Source: Morella rubra (lineage: Eukaryota > Streptophyta > Magnoliopsida > Fagales > Myricaceae). From it: a stretch of 64,000 nt of DNA. Of this stretch, positions 41,052 through 50,496 are shown in pieces (positions within the stretch are counted from its first letter, which is position 1; each line of letters opens with the position of its first letter). The position numbers and the translations under genes were made by a program. The stretch spans positions 21,961,459 to 22,025,458 of the forward strand of contig CM025854.1 of NCBI GenBank assembly GCA_003952965.2, read 5' to 3'. The notes beneath the pieces are model-generated. The model was not told the DNA's origin, ran no database searches, and was given only the letters and a program-made list of their open reading frames with translations.

Positions 41052-41997
41052 ATGCGGTTTGAGGTCAAGAGACATGACTTCCTTCTTCTTTGTGTTCTTG
41101 TTCTTGCCGTCCTACTTCTTGCCTCGAGCTTGTTTATAACGGGTAAGAATAACAACTTTCTCTCGAATTAAGTTGTTGGACGTTTATATATCTGTATTTG
41201 CTTCATTCACTTTTTGTTGTTTGAATATTGCGCGTGTTCGTGAGCAGTCGAGAGCCCAGAGAGGATGCATATTCTTTTCTTTCAAACGCTATCTGCTCAT
41301 TTCCGTATCAGATGAAATCATGGTGGTAAGCAGTTAATTAATATAAATGGAAGGAAGAGAATCAGAGACAATTAATTATTGAGCAGGGTACTCCATGAAA
41401 TGGCCACAAATTAACTTTGAAGCCCAGGCCTCAATATAGGCGATCAGATTGACTCCTGAGTGACCATGCGATCAATCCATAGGGCATATAAGGAAGCAAA
41501 CCTTTTTAACCTGTACACCACTCCTCCAACATCCACTAGCAATCCCCTCGCTGTTAATTTGATATGATGTTTGGTGATTCTGCCTTGCAATATTATTTAT
41601 GTGCAATATATACGTGGCCACTAGAAATTTGAAGAACGGAAGTGAAACACGCAGATCATGCCTGTTTTGTTTGTTGAAGGACATGGCGGCCGCGGTAAAA
41701 ATTTCTGTCTGCTTCCAGCTGCATTATGTTGAGGAATTTATATCCCCAGTTGTTAAATTCTTTCTTTATGATTTTTTTTGTCTGAATATATTTTTGTTGT
41801 GGCATTTCCCTTTGATCCAACACTCAGATGAGAAGATGAGGAAGATCAGTTCTGCAAGAAATGGGGAAGACTTATTTGGAGCGGTCGATCTGAAACAGAG
41901 GAAACTTTGGCCTTATGAGTGGGCGAAACCAAGGGAACGACGAGCTCCTAAACCACCGCCGCCACCTCCTAGCGTGCCCAGTGGGCCAATCCCCTAA
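41052..41997 (+). CDS. Small secreted-type protein, cluster gene 2 (86 aa, two exons)
   Basis: Exons 41052-41142 and 41828-41997, same splice positions and phase as gene 1. The N-terminus MRFEVKRHDF is followed by a hydrophobic helix (LLLCVLVLAVLLLASSLFIT). The conserved middle reads DEKMRKISSARNGEDLFGAV then DLKQRKLWPY. The tail has RERR at 66-69 and ends in PPPPPPSVPSGPIP. VPSGPxP equals the middle of the CLE peptide consensus (R-x-V-P-x-G-P-x-P), but the leading Arg and the terminal L-H-N/H of CLE peptides are missing. Family otherwise unrecognised. The reading frame is intact despite many intron differences from gene 1, suggesting coding constraint. Confidence 0.7.
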
Positions 41998-42194
41998 TAG
42001 GCATTCCTTGTACGTCACCTATTAAAGAATCTGTATTGTGGCGTATATGTAACTTTGTAATAAATGTGGTGGTTAGAAGAAACCCACGACTTCAAATTTA
42101 TAACATCATGAAAGCCTATATATATTCTCCCAGTTCACACATCCAATTCACTTGGAAGCAATGAAGTACAACTCTACCAGTTCACACATCCATT

Positions 42195-42425
42195 GTTGTA
42201 AGTCGCAACAACAGCATATATTGTATCTTTTGTTCTGTTTTGGAATGGATAGCAGGATAGGGCAGAGAAACAACGACAAGCACAGCCCAAAAGAAAAAGC
42301 CCAACCAAGCCACAACGTGACCGTTTGGGTTTTGTAGTTTAGGCCATTGCAACCCAAGGAAGCAAAAGACGACAGAAATCTGGCCCTTTCAATGAATTTA
42401 AGGAGAAATAAAATATTTAAATATT
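42195..42425. repeat. Cluster marker repeat, copy 2
   Basis: Second copy of the block at 37410-37640, with CACAGCCCAAAAGAAAAAGC and GGCCCTTTCAATGAATTTAAGGAG. Shows that duplication in the cluster involved kilobase-sized units, not only the genes. Confidence 0.8.
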
Positions 42426-42429
42426 TAAA

Positions 42430-43290
42430 TATTTTCCACACTCAAAAGACTATACCAACATTGAACATTTTATGACGTTTTGTATTTATGGAATATTGTA
42501 ACTCTAAAATAGGGATGTATTTTCTTTCTTATTTTTCCTAGATATAATCTCTCTCTGTCTCTGAGAGTTCAAAAACAAAAAAAAAAAAAATTCAAGTAGA
42601 AAAGAAAAACAATCCAATTTCCAAAACAGCCCATGCAACTGTAACCAAAGACGAAGCTAGGTCTTAAGTGGATTTTTTAAAAAACTTTGGGAGAAGTCTT
42701 ACATTTTATGCATTTACCCCTCCCAAGAAGCAATTACGTACCCAAATAATTACGTATTGAGACAAGCATAGGACATATATAGCACTGCTGTACTAAATAG
42801 TTTTGTCTCTATTACAAAATATATTCGAAAACATTTGACTTTCAATTATTTCGAGAATTAAGATCCACGTTGAATGCTTTAATTTGTTAGTTATTGGGCC
42901 TATATATATTCTGAGTTCATGGCTCTATAAAAATATGACATGATTTATTTTTTTCAATTAACTAAGACCTACTATTTATTACATGCATTAATTAATTCGC
43001 TACAAATTTAAATGTGATATTAATGGTTCAAAAATATTTGATTAACTAGATAATTAGCGCTTACATTAAATTTTCTCGGTGCTTTTAAGGATAATTTTTT
43101 AATGAGGTGGCCTTAATCGCCGCCTACCCCTCAAGCCGCCCCGGTAGAGAGAATCATGATACGAATCCAATTCCCTATCACATTTCAGACACTAAACGTA
43201 TAGTCTGCCTCCACATGGCATTGAGTATAACTACTCCTGACCATTTCATTAGGATATATTTTCTACGTTAGAGCTGGTCACGCAAGACTT
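42430..43290. other. Spacer between cluster genes 2 and 3
   Basis: AT-rich with no supported gene. The leader of gene 3, from about 43270 (GCAAGACTTCTAGCTTTGAG), is shared with the other members. Confidence 0.5.
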
Positions 43291-43419
43291 CTAGCTTTGA
43301 GGGCCAGTAATGGAAAAGACTACAGATGGTTGGTTTGGAAACTGCGCAGAAACAAACATATAGCTGCAGCCTGCAAATATTTAAGGGGTTACGATCCCAA
43401 GTCTCTTCCACAAAGCATC

Positions 43420-43925
43420 ATGAGGCTTGATCAGGTGAAGAGACATGGCCTTCTTCTTGGTTTTCTTGGTCTTGCCGCCCTACTTCTTGCATCGAGCTTG
43501 TTTATAACCGGTAAGAATAGCACCTTTTTCTGCAACATGAGGCCATTTGTGTGTGTTCGTGAGCAGTCGAGAGCACTGGGAGTCTGAGAGGATTCATATA
43601 TATTCTTATCTTTCAACATGAGCTCTTTGCTTCCTATTGTATTTTGTTTAATGACTTCATATAATACTCAGTCGCTAAATTCTCTAATTTTATTGTCTGA
43701 ATATATATGTTGTGGCTTTTCGCTTTGATGCAACACTCAGGTGAGAAGATGGAGAAATTAACTTCTGCAAGAAATGGAGAAGAATTGTTTAGAGCCGTCG
43801 CTCTAAAACAAAGGAAACTCTGGCCTTATGAGGCGGTGAAACTAGGGCGAAAACGACCACCTCAACACCGACCAGCTCAACGACCACCGCCGGCTCCTAG
43901 AGGGTCCAAAGGGCCACACCCCTAA
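43420..43925 (+). CDS. Small secreted-type protein, cluster gene 3 (91 aa, two exons)
   Basis: Exons 43420-43510 and 43741-43925. The intron is only 230 bp because a block of ~450 bp present in the other members is missing. Hydrophobic N-terminus (GLLLGFLGLAALLLASSLFIT), conserved block GEKMEKLTSARNGEELFRAV then ALKQRKLWPY, and a longer tail with an extra repeat (RPPQHRPAQRPPPAPRG) ending SKGPHP. The five extra residues come from expansion of the proline-rich linker. Open in frame throughout. Same unknown family as genes 1, 2 and 4. Confidence 0.7.
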
Positions 43926-44101
43926 TAAGCATTCCATGTAGTTCATGAATTAAAGAACTTCTATTGTGGCGTATATGTTATTTTTGTACCAACTCTGTAA
44001 AAAATGTTGGTAGTAAGAAGAAACCCATTACTTTACAAAAATCTGAGTATCCTCATCTTATGGGAGGATATACAAGGGTCAGGACTGTCAAAATGCTATC
44101 A

Positions 44102-45059
44102 ATCACGAGCAGTAGTGGCGGAGGGAAGGGGTGGCCCAATGCAAAATGTTGAATTTTTTTTTTTTTTTTTTAACTAATATGTCTCCTGATGCTTAAGAAT
44201 ATATGAATATATGAATACGTGTTGTTAACTAATATGTCTCCTGGTACTTAAGAATATATGAATACATGCTAGTCCCCCTTAAAGCCTAATGGATTGATTT
44301 GCGATCAAAGTGATTGATTTCCTTGAAATAGAATCTCATTTTGATGTTAACTCTCTCTGATTTAAGTTTATATACACAAAATATATGAATACGTGTTGGT
44401 TTTAGATTAAGATCTCTGGTGCTTCTAAGATCTTGATGTTGCTTTTTGTTATGATGTTATTTGTAGACTGAAAAGTATGCTTGAGGTAATTGAAATTTTT
44501 AAGGGGGCATGTTCAATTTTTTGATATTCTATTGGATCCATACTCTGTACCATCTTGGAGGTCAAATGTTTGAACATGTCCTTTTTTTTTATTCACTTGT
44601 TAAACTAAAAGTAAAGATGAGCTTGAGTGCTCTTCCTTCCAATAACAAGAGAGGGGGCAAGTTGCAGAGGCTTATCAGCTCTGCTCTAAGATTTGTACTT
44701 AGTTAACATTAATAGTACAAACTAATTGTTTTATCTTTTCAGATAACTTTGCCTACCAACATAAAGCACCATTATTACCCAAAAACATATAGCGCCATTA
44801 TCATTGTGCCTTAACCACAATTCAGTTGGGTTGGCTGACCAAATAAACTATCTGTCATGTGGGATGCCATGGTGTATTTTCAGAGCAGCTTCCTCATTAT
44901 TTGTAATACCAAATGAATTTAATTTTAATCCTTAATTTTCAATATTTTAAGTCTAAGATATTTTTTTGCATTACGCAGTAAATTTTTTTTTTTATGTTGT
45001 TTTTTCTTAAGAGTTGACCCATTTTCAAATTCATTCTTAGCTCCGCCACTTATCACGAG
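44102..45059. mobile_element. hAT-type non-autonomous element with 8-bp target duplication
   Basis: Inverted ends (left AGTGGCGGAG at about 44114, right CTCCGCCACT at 45041-45050) are flanked by the perfect 8-bp direct repeat ATCACGAG (44102-44109 and 45052-45059), the hallmark of hAT transposons. The uninterrupted site is visible at about 37810-37835 in the upstream flank of gene 1. The interior is ~940 bp, AT-rich, has short internal repeats (ACTAATATGTCTCCTG twice, AAGAATATATGAATA several times) and no transposase. Confidence 0.8.
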
Positions 45060-46300
45060 GACTTGCATGCAGCAACACACGAGAGGGGTTTTGGCTTTCC
45101 AAGTCGAAAAGACAATGGAACTTAGCTTAGCTTCCATGGTAACTGCTAATTAAGCAACGTCATCATGGGAAAGTTCAATAATATTCAAAAGCAGCGCCTT
45201 GGAATTTGCTTAAAAAAAAAAAAGCAGCGCCTTGGAATTTAATAAAACAAGTGCATAATGGAAGACAATATAACTAGCTATAGGATCTCATTGGAAATTA
45301 AAACAAAACAAAGACATCCTACTTCTCTCTGTATTCTAAGTGACAAAAGAAAGATAGTTGTACGACCGACATAACTGACGTAGTAATTGCTTCTTGATGG
45401 AAATGGTCCTAGTATACATAACAGGAAAGAGTTTCCTTTGACTTATATCTTCATCTCAAATAATTTCTTTAAATATAATAAATAGAAACAAAAATTCACT
45501 TAAATTATCTCTCTCTTTACTTTTTCACAAACTCAAATAAAATTTTATTTATTTACTATTTTCTCTCAAAATTCAAAAACACTTTAATCTACCAAAATTT
45601 TAACAACATTCCCAAAATTTCCAGAATATTTTGGTTTAGAAACATGGACTAAATTTCGCGTTTCATTTTAGTCGTTTTGACTGATCAGGCTATGTCATGT
45701 GTCCAATTGATACCACACCACATGCCACAAACCAAGAAGCACATGTAGTAGGATAATAATTAAAATTGATAGTGTTTAAATCACCATTTGTATGATTTTT
45801 CCTAGTGGATTTCGGGTGGTGCTAATAATCCGGAGTGATTTTTCTTTTTGAATGGTGCTTCAAAAGTTTTCGATTTCGTCAACAAAATTTCATCTCTTTT
45901 TTGGAGTTTGATTTATTTTTCTGCATATTATTTTGTTGATTGAATTGGTATTTGTTCGGATCAGACTCGATAGATTTTGAATGTGTTGAGAAACTATTGC
46001 ATAGAGTTTTAATTTAGGGTAAACATCCATTGTCAATTGGGTCTAAGCTGTTAATTAATTTTTCAGTATTTTAAGTGACAAACGAGAAATTTCTAAAACT
46101 TGGGGTCTGGTTATGCTGCCGGCATTGCTTACTTAGCAATTTCTTCTTGTTGGAACTGGTCCGAGCTAGCATTGATTTCGTGCACATAACAGGAAAGAAT
46201 TTCGTGGGTTTGGTGGCATGTGTTTCTGGCCTTGACTTATATCTTCCTAGCAGCCTGGTCTTAATTGTCAAGTATGTGTGCGGTAGACAGTTCCACATGG
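45060..46300. repeat. Duplicated 5' flank of gene 4 (copy of 37820-38750)
   Basis: Colinear matches with the upstream flank of gene 1: the GGACTTGCATGCAGCAACAC block, the TTAGCTTCCATGGTAACTGC block, GACATCCTACTTCT, and the promoter-proximal block with TTGTTGGAACTGGTCC. A short part (TACGACCGACATAACTGACG...TTGATGG, 45360-45400) and a longer version (46090-46275) both match the same stretch of gene 1, so this flank was internally duplicated. Confidence 0.75.
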
Positions 46301-46450
46301 AACATTGATAACTACTGCAAGACCTCTAGGTTTGACCCAGTAACGGAAAAAGACTACAGCTGGTTAGTTTTGAAATTGCCCATAAACAAACATAGCTGCT
46401 GCCTGGTACATATTTTTGGGGTTACCCCCGCGTCTCTTCCACAAGGCAAC

Positions 46451-47403
46451 ATGATGCTTGAGTTCAAGAGACAAGGCCTTCTTCTTGGTCTTCTTGTTCT
46501 CTCCGCCCTAGTTCTTGCATCGAGCTTGTTTGTAACTGGTAAGAATAGCACATTTTTCTCGAAAATTTATGTTTTTGGACGTCTATATCTGGAGTCGCTT
46601 CATTCATTTTGTGTTGTTTAATTGCGTGAGTGTGTGTTCGTGAGCAGTCGAGAGAACTGAGAGGATACATATTCTTTTCATTCAATAGCTCTCTGCATGC
46701 ACGACTTCCATATCAGATGAAAAAAATTGTGGTAAGCAGTATATATAAATCGAAGAAACAGGACATTTTATTGAGCAGGGTACCCCATGAAATGGCCATA
46801 AATTAGCTTTGAAGCCCAGTTCCCCAGTTCCCAATAAATGGCCCATAGAAGGAAGCAAACCTTTTCAACCACTCCACTCCATCAAATTCAAACATCCATA
46901 GCCAATTATTCCCTCGTTGTTATAAGTTGATAAGATGTTTGCTGAAAATGTGGCAACTAGGCAGAATATCCTTGCAACCAATAGAGCCTATACGTGAAAC
47001 ATTATGTGCAATACATAGGACTTAGGAGGCTAGTAGAAATTTGAAGCGGCCTCTTAATCAAGTGAAACACGAAGATGCCTCTTTTGTTCGATGAAGACTT
47101 GGCACCCGCCGGTAATAATTTCATTTCCAGTTGCATTTTGGTTAATGACTCTATATAGTACCAATCGCTAAATTCTTTGATTTTGTTGTCTGAATATATA
47201 TGTTGTGGCTTTTCACTTTGAAGCGACACACAGGTGAGAAGATGGGAAAATTAAGTTCTGCAAGAGATGGGAGAAAAATGTTTGGAGCTATCGCTCTAAA
47301 ACAGAGAAAACTCAGGACTTACGACTTGGTGGGACTAAATGATCCACGACCTCCTAAACTACCACTGCCAGCTCCTACCGTGCCCAAAGGCCCAATCCCC
47401 TAA
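46451..47403 (+). CDS. Small secreted-type protein, cluster gene 4 (85 aa, two exons)
   Basis: Exons 46451-46538 and 47234-47403; phase 1 junction as in the other genes. Closest to gene 1 in flanks and intron. Hydrophobic N-terminus (LLLGLLVLSALVLASSLFVT), middle GEKMGKLSSARDGRKMFGAI then ALKQRKLRTY; the otherwise constant Trp of KLW is Arg here. The tail DPRPPKLPLPAPTVPKGPIP ends like gene 2 (VP-S/K-GPIP). Two adjacent ATGs lie at the start; the first is used. The frame is intact. Confidence 0.68.
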
Positions 47404-47409
47404 TAGGTA

Positions 47410-48745
47410 TTCCCTGTACTTCATATATTAAAGAATCTGTATTGTGGCATATATGTCATTTCAGTACTAAAACTTTGTAATAAATGTGATGGTTAGAAGA
47501 AACCCACGACTTCTTTATAATATCACGAAAGCCTATATTTTCTTCTAGTTCACACATCCAATTCACTTGGTAGCACTGAATTTCAACTCTACAAGTAACG
47601 CCAAGGGCCTATGGATGCAATTCATTTCGAAGCAAGGTTCTGTTTTGAGTGTATGACAGGCCGAAACTCTATGGTTCGTATTAAACAACTTTCATTGATT
47701 TCACGGCTTATATTTTGTTGCTCACGATTCTGGGCTTATGAGCTTATGGGTTAGATTCATTTTATTGGGACGTCAATTTCTTAATCAACAAGTATGCTCA
47801 AAAAAACCTAAAGAGAGATGAGAACGTGGCCGTACCGCATTTTGATAATGCTTAAAGGCCAAATAGAAAGTCTATGTCTGTTTTAGGAAAAATAAAATAA
47901 AAATCAATGGCTGGAAAGAATCAAGGCTCAAAAGAGACCGGAACTAACGAATCAACAGTCGGTCATTTGGTTAGTTTAGTTGGCCAGGTCACCCACCTCG
48001 ATCGGTTTCTCATTAACTCATTGGATTCAACAGACCTCAAAAAGCTTTTTTGTTTTTAATTTCTGAAGAATTGATATCCATGTGCCTCATCAAGTAAAAT
48101 CTACCTTCGATCATTTGAAACTTGCGTGAGTGGAAGACCCGAATCTGTGTATTAATATTTTGGGCAGCGAGACAAGGCGTAGCCTTATAGTTGGGAACAT
48201 CTCGCAAAAAGGCCAAGCTCTGGTGAAATAAAAGTACAGATGTGTGAGCAAAGAAGGGGGAAAGAAAAGAAAGGAAGGAAGAAAAGAGAAGGAGAAGAAA
48301 AGAGAGGGAGCCAGGAGGGGGGGTGAAGAAAAGAAATCGGAGACAAAAGATAAATCATGGCTCTCAATGCAATTATTACGTGCAAAACAATGGTGGATAA
48401 AGATGGTTGGTTTGAAGAGATCTCCCTCTAAGTCGGTATTTCAAAACGGCCGAGCTAGCCTTCCACGATAATTTTGAAAGTAAGCCAGATCATATTCTTC
48501 TAATAATTCTAATGGAATTTTTATTGGTCTATTACAAGAGTCTTTACAAAACAAAGCCATTACACCTTATGAACCAACAAAAAGCTTACATTCCTAGGTA
48601 ACTACAACACACTAATTCGAAGTAATTACAACACGCTGATTTTTATTTTTGAAATTGAGACTAGTGATTTGTAGCAAAAGATGTGACAATTCTATTCTTA
48701 AACATTAATTGCATTGTTTGCTGGACCCTTTCTTGAGTTACAACA
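47410..48745. other. Spacer after the cluster
   Basis: The first ~200 bp are the common 3' flank. A purine-rich stretch (about 48244-48345, GAAGGAAGAAAAGAG type) produces open frames on both strands that look like low complexity, not genes. Confidence 0.5.
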
Positions 48746-48749
48746 GCAT

Positions 48750-49229
48750 TTACACAACTTCACCATCCAAGAGATCAGGCGAACTGCGTGCATCAGAATG
48801 ACCACCCAAAATCCCCATATGAAAGATATCAATTGGAGAATCAGCATTATATGGACCGTGCAAAATCGTTGCGGCAGTTGCCATGCACATTATTGCAAGA
48901 GACATAGCTGCAGTAAAAACCCAGACGAAAAGCTTGTCTTTAAGAGGAAATCCACCAATGACCATAAGTAGCACACTAAGGGGATGCAAAGAACGAGGTT
49001 GTGTTGAAAAATAAGAACAGGTGGTAATCTTCTTCTTGGGTATAAGAAATAATTGATGTTCCTGCCTCACATATCTCAGTTTGACAAGAGGGATCACCAG
49101 TTCCGTTCGTTTGTTGCTGCCATACACCTCCTGGTGGGACGATTCTAGCTTGGAAAGTCATGGTTGCAATCACAGTGGCCACTAGCATCAATGCGCCACG
49201 TGTCTCTTCCATCCAAGTGAAAGTTTGTT
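48750..49229 (-). pseudogene. PGG-domain fragment of an ankyrin-repeat membrane protein
   Basis: C-terminal part of the plant ankyrin-PGG family (ITN1/ACD6-like membrane proteins). It reads METRGALMLVATVIATMTFQ-type sequence with the name-giving PPGGVWQQ (about 49140-49120), then a shift of one base near 48990, then VLLMVIGGFPLK and a last hydrophobic helix (MSLAIMCMATAATIL). The ankyrin repeats are missing because a copia LTR begins directly upstream at about 49230. An ORF starting in LTR sequence at 49323 runs into the PGG part, so a short chimeric reading frame exists, but the frameshift breaks the second half. Confidence 0.8.
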
Positions 49230-50496
49230 TGCGGAAAATTAACTTACAAATTCTTGTTTTAGATCTCGAGAATTCTTCGATAATCTTCAGGTTCTTGTCG
49301 AACTCACAATCCTGAGATTCCACAATAGCAGCTCAAGTGTTCTGCCTCCTTCCTCTCCACGCTCACAACTATCTTAGGGTTTTCTTTGAGTCTTGATGGC
49401 CAACTCTTAGACTAACAATTAGTCCATTTAATTCTATTATATTAGACTATCTCATAGCCATCCTTATATATGAAAACCCTAGCTGTGATATGCGTGGGAT
49501 CGTTAGGGATCTCAAATCTCGGCCGTAGGATTACATGGAAAAACTCTTTTTCCATTAACTCCCTTATATTCTTTTATTCCGAATTTTGGGCTTCTACTAA
49601 TTGTAATCAAGTCCATCAATATATTACAATTCACCCCCGAGAATTTTGAGATTGATTTGTGAAATCCCTTTTGCCAACAATATTAACTTATTTATCCTTC
49701 CACCATTCTATATTCCACATGAGCCAATAGGATCAGAATAATATCACCGATTAAATCCCTAACTCATATAATTCTTAATTCCAATCTGTAATTTGTTGAA
49801 CTCCCAAATTGTTTCCAAAACAATTTATTAATTACACTGGCCAGTGATTTTCCAGAGTTCAACCCCATACAGATTTAATGAATATACTATCTCGTTAAGA
49901 GACTGGTGGATTCCTTATTAAGCATCTATACAAAACTATTTACTATATACAAGACCCAACTTTGTCTGGAATATTTGACCTATAAAGATCATCACCAAAT
50001 GACTCGGTTAGAGCACAAGTATACAACAAACAATTCCATATAAACCTCTCAGGTCTAAGGATACCATAAGTCGATTGTGTCGAATATCATTCTCACCATC
50101 GGTGATCACTTCTAGAAGATATTCATATTAGATCCGTTCAATGCATGTACTCTTACAATGCATCCACTCGTTTGCTTAAGGTCACCACCTCAATGACAGA
50201 GTCCATTATCCTATTTAATAGAGGCACAACGAGTGTAGACCTATATACATAAATATGTACCTTGGTCTAGAACAAAACGTCAAGTAAACAAGGAACCGAA
50301 AAGTCATACTCTCCGCCTTTGATTCATTAATCATTGGCATGACTTCTCTACAATGTCACTTAACAATAAAACTGTGTGACATCTTATGCCACAACACAAT
50401 ACCCATAAATAAATAAACATATGTGATAAAACAAAATAAATAATTATCATATAATCATCTTTAAATAAAACTGGTTTTTAGGGCATACTTCTAACA
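49230..50496 (-). mobile_element. Copia 3' LTR (~1.27 kb)
   Basis: On the minus strand the LTR starts TGTTAGAAGTATGCCC at 50496, just after a purine tract (GCAAGTGGGAGAT). It contains a TATA-like CATATATAAGGATGG (about 49475) and ends near CCGCA at about 49230, where PGG coding sequence begins. Both the TG start and the PPT are clear; the exact right end is an estimate. Confidence 0.75.

Noticed and set aside
48244-48471. Lysine/glutamate-rich 75-codon frame
   Set aside because: Produced by a purine-rich low-complexity run.
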